Source of the DNA: Lachnospiraceae bacterium
GTDB lineage: Bacteria > Bacillota > Clostridia > Lachnospirales > Lachnospiraceae
DNA: 64,000 nt
Direction: 5' to 3'
NCBI GenBank assembly: GCA_902363555.1
Contig: CABJAM010000003.1
Location: 186,001-250,000, forward strand
The position numbers were made by a program, and so were the translations under genes. Under the pieces are notes generated by a model. It worked only from the letters and a program-made list of their open reading frames with translations. It had not been told where the DNA came from and ran no database searches. Each line of letters starts with the position of its first letter. Within the stretch, counting starts at the first letter, position 1. This document shows, in pieces, positions 1-8,315 of the stretch.

Positions 1-993
1 TTATTGCAGGTGAAAGACCTGAAAACCTATTTCTTCACCGCCAGCGGCACAGCTAAGGCTGTGGATGGTGTCACCTTCAGCCTGGACAGCGGCAAGACCC
101 TTGGTATTGTGGGCGAATCCGGTTCCGGCAAAAGTGTGACCTCCAACTCCATTATGCGCCTTCTTCCAAAGAACGGCAAAATTGTCGGAGGAGAAATATT
201 ATTTGAAGATAAAGACCTGGCGAAGGTGAAAATGTCCGAGATGCTTGAAATCCGCGGCAAGGATATTTCCATGATTTTCCAGGACCCAATGACCTCCCTG
301 GACCCGGTATTTACCATCGGGAACCAGATCATGGAGGTAATTAACGCCCATCAGAAGCTTTCTAAAAAGGAAGCCAGAGAAAAGGCCATCCAGGTGTTAC
401 AGATGGTTGGTATATCCGACCCGGAACAGCGTCTTAAAGCGTATCCCCATGAGTTTTCCGGCGGTATGCGTCAGCGTGTGATTATCGGTATGGCCATTGC
501 CTGTCAGCCAAAGCTGATCATTGCCGATGAGCCTACAACGGCCCTGGACGTGACTGTCCAGGCACAGGTGCTGGATCTGCTTAAAAATCTCCAGAAGGAG
601 ACGGGAACTGCCATTATCCTTGTTACCCACAACCTGGGTGTTGTGTGGCGGATGTGCGATACAGTTATGGTTATGTACGCCGGTAAAACGGTGGAATATG
701 CCGAGGTAAAGGATCTGTATGCCAATGCAAGGCATCCGTATACATGGGGGCTGCTCAAGTCCATGCCTAAGGTAACGGATGATCCGAACGTACCGCTGGC
801 TTCCATTCCGGGAACGCCGCCGGATCTGAAGCTGACCGGTGGGAGCTGTAATTTCCACAACCGCTGTAAATATTGTCAGGAAATCTGCATGAAAGAATCT
901 CCTGAGATGAAAGAGGTGGCACCCAACCATTTTGTGGCCTGCCATTTCTCTAAAGAAGAACTTGAAAAGATGGGAGGTTCCATAGATGAGTGA
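1..993 (+). CDS. dppD: Dipeptide/oligopeptide ABC transporter ATP-binding protein, DppD/OppD type (5' partial)
   Basis: Cytoplasmic ATPase that would power import of di- or oligopeptides together with the next gene. Numbering from the TTG at position 4, Walker A (GESGSGKS) is at residues 37-44, the Q-loop (IFQDP) near 91, the ABC signature (FSGGMRQRV) at 151-159 and Walker B (LIIADEP) at 171-177. The C-terminal oligo_HPY extension with a cysteine group (CNFHNRCKYCQEIC) is typical of OppD/DppD. The reading frame is open to the window edge and TTG has no upstream ribosome site here, so the true start probably lies outside. Its end overlaps dppF by 8 bp. The permeases and binding protein are not in the window. 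Peptide rather than nickel transport is inferred from the peptidases downstream. Confidence 0.9.
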   Translation, partial: LLQVKDLKTYFFTASGTAKAVDGVTFSLDSGKTLGIVGESGSGKSVTSNSIMRLLPKNGKIVGGEILFEDKDLAKVKMSEMLEIRGKDISMIFQDPMTSLDPVFTIGNQIMEVINAHQKLSKKEAREKAIQVLQMVGISDPEQRLKAYPHEFSGGMRQRVIIGMAIACQPKLIIADEPTTALDVTVQAQVLDLLKNLQKETGTAIILVTHNLGVVWRMCDTVMVMYAGKTVEYAEVKDLYANARHPYTWGLLKSMPKVTDDPNVPLASIPGTPPDLKLTGGSCNFHNRCKYCQEICMKESPEMKEVAPNHFVACHFSKEELEKMGGSIDE

Positions 994-1963
994 AAAAGAT
1001 ACGATTTTAAAAGTTGAACATCTGACAAAGACATTTAAAATCAAAAGCACCCGGGTTTTTGGAAAGCCTTCTTATCTTAATGCAGTCAATGACGTGTCCT
1101 TTGAGGTCCGCCGTGGTGAAACCGTGGGTATTATCGGTGAATCCGGCTGTGGTAAATCCACTTTGGGAAAGAGCCTTCTGCGTCTCATCGAGCCTACCAG
1201 CGGCGATGTGATCTATAACGGTCAGTCGTTGATCGGCAAGAATCGTGAGGATATGAATAAGCTGCGCAAGGAGATCAATATGATCTTCCAGGACCCTTAT
1301 TCGTCTCTGGATCCGCGTATGACGACCGGCGCTATTATTGAGGAACCGATGAAAATCCATAATATCGGAACGCCGGAGGAGCGGAAGAAAAAGGTGGATC
1401 AGCTTTTAAAGATGGTCGGCCTGGACTATTATCATGCCATCCGCTATCCCCACGAGTTTTCCGGCGGCCAGCGCCAGCGTATTAATATTGCTCGCGCTCT
1501 GGCCATGGATGTTAAGCTCCTTGTCTGCGACGAGCCGGTGTCTGCTCTGGACGTATCGGTTCAGGCACAGGTGCTGAATCTGATGAAGAAGCTGAAGGAT
1601 GAATTTGGTCTGACATATATTTTTATTTCCCACGACCTGAGTGTTGTGAAATATATCAGTGACCGCATTATCATCATGTATCTGGGCCGTGTGGTGGAGG
1701 TGGGAAATTCCCATGAGATTTATGAAAATCCAGCGCATCCGTATACGAAAGCGCTGTTTTCGGCAATCCCTCCGGTGAGTCCGTTTGAGCAAAAGGATAT
1801 TACGGAGTTACAGGGTGAAATCCCCAGTCCGCTGAATATGCCAAAGGGCTGTCCGTTTTATAACCGCTGCCCTCATGCCAGCGCAAAATGCCAGGAAGCG
1901 GTTCCGGCGCTGCATGAAATCGCACCGGATCACAATGTGGCTTGTGTGTTGTACGAAAAATAA
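986..1963 (+). CDS. dppF: Dipeptide/oligopeptide ABC transporter ATP-binding protein, DppF/OppF type
   Basis: Second ATPase of the peptide importer, 325 residues, the usual family length. Walker A (GESGCGKST) is at residues 51-59, signature FSGGQRQ at 158-164 and Walker B (LLVCDEP) at 178-184, followed by the oligo_HPY tail with conserved cysteines (CPFYNRCPHASAKC). The ATG sits inside the end of dppD with a GGGAGG site 8 bases upstream, so translation is coupled. A strong hairpin follows about 80 bases after the stop and closes the transporter operon. The split into DppD and DppF follows family architecture; the substrate is inferred. Confidence 0.92.
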   Translation: MSEKDTILKVEHLTKTFKIKSTRVFGKPSYLNAVNDVSFEVRRGETVGIIGESGCGKSTLGKSLLRLIEPTSGDVIYNGQSLIGKNREDMNKLRKEINMIFQDPYSSLDPRMTTGAIIEEPMKIHNIGTPEERKKKVDQLLKMVGLDYYHAIRYPHEFSGGQRQRINIARALAMDVKLLVCDEPVSALDVSVQAQVLNLMKKLKDEFGLTYIFISHDLSVVKYISDRIIIMYLGRVVEVGNSHEIYENPAHPYTKALFSAIPPVSPFEQKDITELQGEIPSPLNMPKGCPFYNRCPHASAKCQEAVPALHEIAPDHNVACVLYEK

Positions 1964-2042
1964 TACTGTGGGAGCCGGGCTTTATGATCAGGCCCCTGGA
2001 TTTGGACAGGCGGCCGTCTAAGCGGCCGGCCCCGGCACATTA

Positions 2043-2089
2043 AAAAGGCAATAATTCCAGGCACATGTCCGGGATTGTTGCCTTTTTGC
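2043..2089 (+). terminator. Intrinsic terminator after dppF
   Basis: A 17-base arm starting AAAAAGGCAA pairs with an arm ending GTTGCCTTTTT around a short loop; two positions are G-T pairs. The T run follows directly. The A-rich left arm means it could stop transcription in both directions. The M20 genes downstream need read-through or their own promoter, which I do not see. Confidence 0.8.
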
Positions 2090-2129
2090 GCGAAAGCGCA
2101 TTGGAAATTTTGCACAGGGAGGTTTATAA

Positions 2130-3428
2130 GTGAAGAATTTGGAGTTTAAACAAAAGCTTTGGGCACTTGTGGATGGGCATAAGGACGAGCTTTTGAGCAT
2201 CTGCTCGGATCTGATCCGGATACCCAGCGTGGACCCGGAGGGAATCGAGAAGATTGTCGATTATGTGGGCCGTTTTTTTGACGGACTTGGGATTTCATAC
2301 GAGGTATTACGTCCGGTGGACGATACGCCGTGTATTGTGGCGCAGATGGGTGTGGATGGCGGTCCTGTTGGGATTTTCAATGGCCATAATGATGTGGTGG
2401 AAACCGGCGATGTGAGCCGTTGGGATTATGATCCATTTTGCGGAACGATCACCGATACACAGATTCTTGGGCGGGGCGCCAGTGATATGAAATGCGGCGT
2501 GGGCGTTTTCTTATTTATTGCCAAAATGATCGTGGAAAATCACCTGCAATTAAAGGGGAAGCTGAAGTTCCATATCGTCCACGATGAGGAAAAGGGCGGT
2601 GAGAAGGGCTCCCTTTGGCTGACGGAGCATGGCTATGCCGACGACGCCGACTTTTGTATTGTGACGGAGCCTACATCCTATAATAATATAGAAATCGGCC
2701 AGAAGGGCAGCGCCAGACTGCGGCTGCGCACCTATGGCAAGCCGGTGAACGGCACGATCATTAATTATGTGGGTGAGAGTGCAGTCCATAATATGATCAA
2801 AGTCCTGTCAAAAATCAACGGGCTGTCTGAGCTTGAAGGTACAGTGACGGAGGCGGAAGCCGCGGTTATTGCGGATTCCAAGTATATTATATGCAAGGCC
2901 ATGGAACTTACTGATGTAGGTCCGGCTATTGACCATGTAAATGTGAATATAAGCAATGTGACGGGAGGTTCCGGCTCCACGATGACTGCGGAAGTCTGCG
3001 AAGCCACGGTAGGGCTTGGTGTTCCATTTATGATCTCCAGAGCACAGGTCCACGAAAAGCTGATGACGATGATCCGGGAAGCCGGTGTGCGGTGTGATGT
3101 GGAGTATTTGCGCTGGAAGGACGGGGCGCGCACGGATATTAACAGTGAGCTTGTACAGACGGTTCTTGAAAATTGTGAGTATGTCCGGGAACGGAGAATC
3201 TGGCCGTCCTATCAGTGGGCGACCAGTGACGCCAAGTATTACCGGTATCTGGGTATTCCCGCCATACAGTACGGTCCGTCCAATAACCGGGGAATTCATT
3301 CTTATAATGAAAATGTGGAAATTATGGATATTGTCAACTGTGCAAAAACGCATTTTGCCGTGGTCGCCGACCTTATCGGCTTTGAAAATGACAGTGATCA
3401 CAGCGCGCGGATTGGGGGGCATTTATGA
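2130..3428 (+). CDS. M20 family metallopeptidase (ArgE/DapE/CPG2 type), first of three paralogues
   Basis: Two-zinc hydrolase of the M20 family, which cleaves peptide or N-acyl amide bonds in the cytoplasm. Metal-site motifs are visible: NGHND with His86 and Asp88, a DEE pair in HDEEKGGEKGS, and VTEPTSY after it. The C-terminal part contains the lid domain and the closing motif YGPSNNRGIHSYNE that supplies the last metal histidine. The start is a GTG with GGGAGG 9 bases upstream. It overlaps the next M20 gene by 4 bp. All three paralogues begin with a similar LWALVDGH/LLSICSDLI pattern, so they arose by duplication. The exact substrate is unknown; nearness to dppDF suggests imported peptides or N-acyl amino acids. 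Confidence 0.85.
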   Translation: MKNLEFKQKLWALVDGHKDELLSICSDLIRIPSVDPEGIEKIVDYVGRFFDGLGISYEVLRPVDDTPCIVAQMGVDGGPVGIFNGHNDVVETGDVSRWDYDPFCGTITDTQILGRGASDMKCGVGVFLFIAKMIVENHLQLKGKLKFHIVHDEEKGGEKGSLWLTEHGYADDADFCIVTEPTSYNNIEIGQKGSARLRLRTYGKPVNGTIINYVGESAVHNMIKVLSKINGLSELEGTVTEAEAAVIADSKYIICKAMELTDVGPAIDHVNVNISNVTGGSGSTMTAEVCEATVGLGVPFMISRAQVHEKLMTMIREAGVRCDVEYLRWKDGARTDINSELVQTVLENCEYVRERRIWPSYQWATSDAKYYRYLGIPAIQYGPSNNRGIHSYNENVEIMDIVNCAKTHFAVVADLIGFENDSDHSARIGGHL

Positions 3429-4693
3429 AGAATATGGAAGTGAAGGAGCGTGTCTGGGCCCTGGCGGAACATACACGGGCCGATTTATTAAGCTTATGTT
3501 CGGAGCTGGTGAAGCACCCCAATGTGAATCCGCCTATTGAGGCCGAAGCTATGACACGGTTTATAGAAAATTACTTTAAGCAATACAAAATTCCATATAA
3601 GCGGCTGGAGCCATATGCCGGGAAGCCCATACTGGTCGCCCGGGTGGGCGATGGGGGCGGCCCTGAAATCTGTATCAATGGCCATACGGATACAGTGCCC
3701 GCCGGAGATCTGAGCCAATGGGATTTTGATCCGTACTGCGGAACGGTCACGGATACTCAGGTACTTGGCCGGGGAACGTCAGATATGCTCTGCGGCGTAG
3801 CCATTGGGATGCACATGGCCCGGCTGATTGCCGAAGGGAAGGTGCGGCTGCATGGCAGTCTGGTGCTCCACCTTGTATCTGACGAGGAGAGCGGCGGCGA
3901 CTATGGCACACGCTGGCTTGTGGACAATGGTTATGCCGACGGTTTTGCCGGTGTCCTTTTACCGGAGCCGACCTCCTGGAATAATTTTGAGACCGGACAA
4001 AAGGGTGGAGTGACTTATATTGTCCGATGTGCCGGAACTCAGGCGCACATGAGTGTGTGCAGCTTTCACCATGACCATGCGATCTTCAAGATGATGGCGC
4101 TTTTGGGGCGTCTGGATGAGATGCGCAAAATAAAGTCAGAATTTTCGCCCCAACAGCTTCCTGTTGTGGAAAATTCCAAGGCAATTGCACGCGTGATGCT
4201 GAAAAATGATGATGTGGGCGATGCTATTGACCACGTGACCTATAATGTGCGCTCTATAAAAAGCGGTGATGAAACACGTTCGCCTTATGAGTACTGTGAG
4301 GCGCAGGTGGCATTTGGCATTCCCGTGGGCGTGGATAAGGAGGACGTAAAAAAAGCTTTTGATCAGTTGATCGCATCGACCGGGTATGACGGTTTTTCCT
4401 ATGAGATTCTTCGGGATAAGGAGCCATCCTATACACCTGTGGACGCCCGGATCATCACCGTTGGACTGGAAAACGCGGATTATTTATGGGGTAAAAAGGT
4501 GGTTCCAGTCTATCAGTGGGCCGGCAGTGACGCCAAATATTACCGCTACCGTAAAATCCCGGCGCTCCAGTACGGTCCGGCCAATATCGAGGGCGTACAC
4601 GGGTACAGTGAGTGCGCGGAGATTGAAGAAATTATGAATATCCAGAAAACCTATTGGGGGATACTGGCGGATATGTCGGGAATAGAACTGTAA
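3425..4693 (+). CDS. M20 family metallopeptidase, second paralogue
   Basis: 422 residues and clearly homologous to the proteins on either side. Metal ligands are predicted at His87 and Asp89 (NGHTDTVPAG), then the SDEESGGDYG catalytic/metal loop, LPEPTSW, and a closing YGPANIEGVHGYSE motif. The ATG overlaps the TGA of the previous gene (ATGA), which implies translational coupling. Compared with its neighbours the lid domain diverges most, for example a cysteine near CSFHHDHAIF, which suggests a different substrate rather than redundancy. The family role (amidohydrolase, peptidase or deacylase) is established; the particular reaction cannot be read from sequence. Confidence 0.85.
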   Translation: MKNMEVKERVWALAEHTRADLLSLCSELVKHPNVNPPIEAEAMTRFIENYFKQYKIPYKRLEPYAGKPILVARVGDGGGPEICINGHTDTVPAGDLSQWDFDPYCGTVTDTQVLGRGTSDMLCGVAIGMHMARLIAEGKVRLHGSLVLHLVSDEESGGDYGTRWLVDNGYADGFAGVLLPEPTSWNNFETGQKGGVTYIVRCAGTQAHMSVCSFHHDHAIFKMMALLGRLDEMRKIKSEFSPQQLPVVENSKAIARVMLKNDDVGDAIDHVTYNVRSIKSGDETRSPYEYCEAQVAFGIPVGVDKEDVKKAFDQLIASTGYDGFSYEILRDKEPSYTPVDARIITVGLENADYLWGKKVVPVYQWAGSDAKYYRYRKIPALQYGPANIEGVHGYSECAEIEEIMNIQKTYWGILADMSGIEL

Positions 4694-4744
4694 AAATCGT
4701 TTGTTCTCTGAACGGTTACATACATTTGAAAGTGAGGTTATTTT

Positions 4745-5989
4745 ATGAATAGAAATGAAATTTGGGCGCTGATGGATGAGCGTCAGGATGAGTTATTGAC
4801 ATTGTGCAGCGATCTGATAAAAATCCCGTCGGTAAATCCACCGGGGGATGTGAGTGTGATCGTACGTTACATTACCAATTATTTTAAAGCGCATAAGATC
4901 GCATATGATATCGTGGGGGCCAGTGAGGACCGGCCGAACATTCTTGCCAGATATGGCACTCCGGGCGGTAAAACGGTTGTATTTAACGGTCATTGTGATG
5001 TGGTTCCGGTGGGAGATGAGGAGAAATGGGCATTTCCGCCATTTTCAGGAGAAATCAGGGATGGCGTTATGCTGGGCAGGGGAACCTCCGATATGAAATG
5101 CGGTATGGGCGCCTTTTTATTTGCCGTGGCTATGCTTGCCGATGCCGGCGTGAAGCTGTCCGGCGACGTGCTTATGACCATTGTGCCCGATGAGGAGACC
5201 GGGGGCGCCTACGGCACTCAGTGGCTGTTTGAAAACGGATATATTAAAGGTGACTGGGGTATTGTGGCCGAGCCTACGGGGATGGATAATATTGAAGTGG
5301 GCCAGAAGGGTACGATGGGCATGAACCTTTATGCCACAGGTACGACAGCCCATGGCAGCCTGTCGCCCTATGTGGGGGAAAACGCCATTGACAAGCTGGT
5401 CCGGCTGCTGCCGATGATGTATGAGCTGCGGGAAATCCACGGAAGCTATGATGGTGAGATCGCCCAGGTTATGGAGATTTCCAGACAGAAGGCCAAGGCT
5501 GTGCAAAAAACCGAGGGCGTGGAAAATATCATGGACCATGTGACGGTGAATTTTGGAACGATCCAGGGCGGCGTTAAGCGCAATGTGGTGGCGGACAGTG
5601 CTATGGCCGAGCTGGATGTGCGTGTGCCTATTGGCGTAAACCATGAGGATGTGATCGCCCGGGTGGATGAGATTATCGCAAAGTCCGGTATTCAAGGTGT
5701 TACGGCAACTTACGATAATCCCCGGGGCGGCAATTTTGTGTCGGTGAAGGACCCGATCGTGGAGACGGTGCGGGATTGTATTAAGGAGCTTTTGGATATT
5801 GAGCTGATCACGGCTTACCAGTGGGCCAGCAGCGATACCAGGTATTTTAGAGAGGCCGGTATTTCTACGATCCAGTATGGGCCGTCCAATACGGAGGGCA
5901 TCCACAATTATAATGAGACGGTGGATGTGGCGGATATCGTTACGGCGGCGAAGGTATATGCGGCGATTATTTTGAGTCTTGTGGGATAG
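4745..5989 (+). CDS. M20 family metallopeptidase, third paralogue
   Basis: 414 residues. This copy has the most canonical ArgE/DapE/succinyl-diaminopimelate desuccinylase motifs: NGHCDVVPVG (His83, Asp85), PDEETGGAYG, AEPTGMD and the final YGPSNTEGIHNYNE. A TTATTTT spacer and a GTGAGG ribosome site precede the ATG. A 51-base gap separates it from paralogue 2, with no terminator seen, so the three probably share one transcript. Its downstream flank runs straight into the left arm of the large inverted repeat around the IS element. Peptidase against deacylase activity cannot be decided here. Confidence 0.85.
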   Translation: MNRNEIWALMDERQDELLTLCSDLIKIPSVNPPGDVSVIVRYITNYFKAHKIAYDIVGASEDRPNILARYGTPGGKTVVFNGHCDVVPVGDEEKWAFPPFSGEIRDGVMLGRGTSDMKCGMGAFLFAVAMLADAGVKLSGDVLMTIVPDEETGGAYGTQWLFENGYIKGDWGIVAEPTGMDNIEVGQKGTMGMNLYATGTTAHGSLSPYVGENAIDKLVRLLPMMYELREIHGSYDGEIAQVMEISRQKAKAVQKTEGVENIMDHVTVNFGTIQGGVKRNVVADSAMAELDVRVPIGVNHEDVIARVDEIIAKSGIQGVTATYDNPRGGNFVSVKDPIVETVRDCIKELLDIELITAYQWASSDTRYFREAGISTIQYGPSNTEGIHNYNETVDVADIVTAAKVYAAIILSLVG

Positions 5990-6005
5990 TTTGAGGGGGC
6001 TCCGA

Positions 6006-6171
6006 TATCTCCGGCCTCCGGAGTGGGCACCGGTGCATTCGGACCGCGATTCCTGGTGCGGCTTCCTTTAAGGCTGGGGCAGCGCCCTGGACGGTACGGC
6101 TTGTGTTCCTTTGGAAAAGGCCATCTCCGGGCTTAAGTTCAACTACGATTAAAAAGACAATAATTCCGGGT
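6006..6171 (+). repeat. Left arm of a ~165-bp inverted repeat flanking the IS3 element
   Basis: This stretch reappears in reverse complement at 7977-8138. A 67-base core (6055-6121 against 8026-8092) is identical. Outside it the match drops but recovers in the terminator-like piece GATTAAAAAGACAATAATTC next to the IS. That inner piece resembles the terminator at 2043-2089, so the inner ends may once have formed a transcription terminator after the peptidase genes. Confidence 0.85.
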
Positions 6172-6275
6172 ACCGGCCCAATGCTCCCGAAACTCTGAAG
6201 ACTTGAAGTGCTCCTGTCAAGTAGATAATGAAATAATATAAATAGGGGGTGCTGTCCATTTCCGGACAGCATTCC

Positions 6276-7204
6276 TTAGGCTGCTTCATAATACTTTTTA
6301 TGATATGCCATGGGTGTCATTACACATAGCTTTCTTTGGATCCGTCGGTTGGTATAGTAATCCATATAAGCCTCGATCGCTTTTACGAGCGCTTCGCGAC
6401 TGCTGTATTTTTTCCCATAGTACATTTCTCTCTTTAGTATCCCCCAGAACCCTTCCATCGGTCCATTATCGATACACTTCCCTACTCGGGACATACTCTG
6501 CTCCATTCCTGCCGCTTCCAGACGTTTATGAAAATCCTTACTCGTGTATTGATAACCACGGTCACTGTGGAACAGTGGATGGGCATCCGCATTTGTTGCA
6601 ACTGCTTTATCGAAGGTCTCAAAGACAAGGGCATTATTATTCGAATCCCCAAGCACATATGCGACAACTCGCCGGTCATATAGGTCCAGTATCGCACTAA
6701 GATATAATTTATGGACAGCGCCTCCACTGCCATACTTAAATTCTGTAACATCCGTCAGCCATTTCTCATTCGGGCGGCCTGCCACGAATTTTCGGTTTAA
6801 CCGGTTCTCAGCCATATAATCTGGTTTTGATGACGCACGCGTACATCCATAACGCCGATGCTTTAGTGTCGACCGGATCCCAAGTTCCCTGCACAGACGA
6901 TAAACACACTTATCATTGACATGGATATCATAGTCGCCAGCTAAAGTATCACGGATCCGTCGATATCCCATCTCTGGAACTTCTGTATGGATCTTCATAA
7001 TCGTTTCTTTGAGCGCTTCATTGTGGGTTTCCCGTGGTGTTGGAGGATGGGTGAGCCAGCGGTAGTATCCGGCAGGGCTTACTTTTCCAAGACGACACAG
7101 AGCCGTTACAGCATACCCCTTTTCGTGTACGAGTGAATGGATGATCTGGAAGATCCGTTTCTTTCCTGGCGATTTTAAAAGCGCCCCCTTTCGAGCTCCT
7201 TCAA
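6276..7204 (-). CDS. IS3-family transposase OrfB (DDE integrase domain), made by frameshift
   Basis: Catalytic half of the transposase. It contains the HTH_21 segment (MKIHTEVPEMGYRRIRDTL) and the rve DDE core: the first Asp in WLTDVTEF, the second in HSDRGYQYTS and the Glu in NGPMEGFWGILKREMYYG. The first in-frame ATG is at 6998, but coding similarity continues upstream in the same frame (KKRIFQIIHSLVHEKGYAVT, then SPAGYYRWL) to the A7 slip site, so the protein is probably made as an OrfAB fusion. It ends PMAYHKKYYEAA, near full length. It acts on the IS ends. Confidence 0.88.
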
Positions 7205-7861
7205 TTTTTTTAAGAAATCATTCTCCATCTGGAGCCGGTAATTCTGCTGTTTCAGATGGGCGATCTGCGCCTGGAGTTCTTCCTCTGGTGTCCGGGCGGG
7301 TAACGTTCCCGAGACATGCCCCCGGCGGTCTTCGAGCCCTTCAGGCCCCAGTTCCTTATATTTTTTCACCCAGGAATGGAGCTGTTGATAAGACACCTGA
7401 TATTTATCAGCGATTTCATGTTGCGTAGCCGTTTTAGCCAGACATTCATCAACGATGAGTATCCGTTCCTGCAAAGTCGTCTTTCTCCCCTTGTTCATGC
7501 TGCTTCCTCCTGTATGCGATTTGAAAGTACCATGATCATTATACACCTTAATCCACTTGCGTAGGGTACTATGATTACGAATAGAATATCGGTCACAGAT
7601 ATCGAACAGACTGCCTTTGCCGTCGAGATAATCGCTGACGGCGTTCAATTTAAGCTGCGGCGGATAAACGGTGGGGGAATCCAGAGGAAGGAAGGCCGTA
7701 GGGCCCTGAAAACGATAGAGATGGACCCAGTGGATAAAGGTGGCCGTCGACACCCCGGAAAGTGCAAGTGCTTGGTTGTAGGAAAAGATCCCATGAATGT
7801 AATCCTCGATCAAAGATACCTTTTCCAGTGGTGATAATTGGATGCTAACTTTTTCATTCAT
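7175..7861 (-). CDS. IS3-family OrfA, helix-turn-helix DNA-binding protein
   Basis: 228 residues, longer than the usual ~100-residue OrfA, because it has at least two helix-turn-helix units: one near LIEDYIHGIFSYNQALALSG and a second near ILIVDECLAKTATQHEIADK, with a third HTH-like stretch near DICDRYSIRNHSTLRKW between them. The C-terminal leucine-rich stretch (EELQAQIAHLKQQNYRLQME) fits the coiled-coil dimerisation region of IS3 OrfA proteins. The ATG at 7861 has an AGGAGGT-like site upstream (complement of ACCTCC at 7868-7873). Near its end lies an A AAA AAA slip sequence for the shift into OrfB. It recognises the IS ends and, alone, usually damps transposition. Confidence 0.85.
   Translation of the reverse strand: MNEKVSIQLSPLEKVSLIEDYIHGIFSYNQALALSGVSTATFIHWVHLYRFQGPTAFLPLDSPTVYPPQLKLNAVSDYLDGKGSLFDICDRYSIRNHSTLRKWIKVYNDHGTFKSHTGGSSMNKGRKTTLQERILIVDECLAKTATQHEIADKYQVSYQQLHSWVKKYKELGPEGLEDRRGHVSGTLPARTPEEELQAQIAHLKQQNYRLQMENDFLKKLKELERGRF
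7205..7211 (-). other. A AAA AAA programmed -1 frameshift heptamer between orfA and orfB
   Basis: Seven A residues on the minus strand lie in the order A|AAA|AAA relative to the orfA frame. A one-base slip back gives an open frame that runs into OrfB without a stop. This is the canonical IS3-family arrangement. The shift itself is inferred. Confidence 0.75.
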
Positions 7862-7976
7862 AAAAACACCTCCAGAGTAAACAATGTATATTATTTGATT
7901 GTCTACTCTAAGGGTAGCATACCAACCTTTCGTTCGCTTGGGCCTCATCTTTCGGCTTTGTGAGCACGAAAGATGA

Positions 7977-8138
7977 CCCGGAATTATTGTCTTTTTAATC
8001 TTAGTTTCTCTAAAGCCCTGCGTAAGCCTTTTCCAAAGGAACACAAGCCGTACCGTCCAGGGCGCTGCCCCAGCCTTAAAGGAAGCCGCACCCGGAATCA
8101 CTGTCCGAATGCACCGGCGCCCACTCCGGAGGTCGAAG
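7977..8138 (-). repeat. Right arm of the inverted repeat flanking the IS3 element
   Basis: Reverse-complement partner of 6006-6171, with the identical core at 8026-8092. Between the IS end and this arm is a small perfect hairpin with CATCTTTCG/CGAAAGATG arms (7945-7975). From 8139 to the next gene start at 8316 I see no convincing gene or promoter. Confidence 0.85.
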
Positions 8139-8315
8139 ATTTTGAATTTATGGCTTGCACGGCAGTGGTGGTCTGATGTTATTAGCGGCCTGAGAGGTAG
8201 AACAGTGTTGGAAGTGTGGGATAGTTTGGATGTTTATAAGATGTTAAGTGGGCAGGATTGGCAAAGCGGAACTGTTATTTTTGATGTATAGTTGTTTTAA
8301 AGCTTTGGAGGTGAT

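Larger units (their letters stand above)
6209..7919 (-). mobile_element. IS3-family insertion sequence (IS150-like, orfA/orfB with -1 frameshift)
   Basis: The element carries orfA and orfB of an IS3-family DDE transposase on the minus strand. Imperfect inverted repeats are seen at 6222-6245 (TAGATAATGAAATAATATAA...) and 7882-7905 (complement TAGACAATCAAATAATATAC...), 19 of 24 bases matching. A weaker match with TGCT termini extends them outward to about 6209 and 7919. No convincing short target duplication is seen at those ends, so the outer limits are tentative by some bases. Both orfs look intact, so the element may still be active. Confidence 0.8.

Noticed and set aside
3085..3540. Open frame of 151 codons across the border of the first two M20 genes
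   Set aside because: It is out of frame with two well-supported M20 genes and has no ribosome site or known domain.
5117..5905. 262-codon minus-strand frame inside the third M20 gene
   Set aside because: Antisense shadow of a gene with clear metal-site motifs.
7862..8101. Upstream extension of IS OrfA to 8101
   Set aside because: It reads through the inverted-repeat arm; the ribosome site and ATG at 7861 and family similarity begin there.
8109..8291. Small open frame between the repeat arm and the AraC-like gene
   Set aside because: No ribosome site, and its first part lies in the repeat arm; composition is not protein-like.
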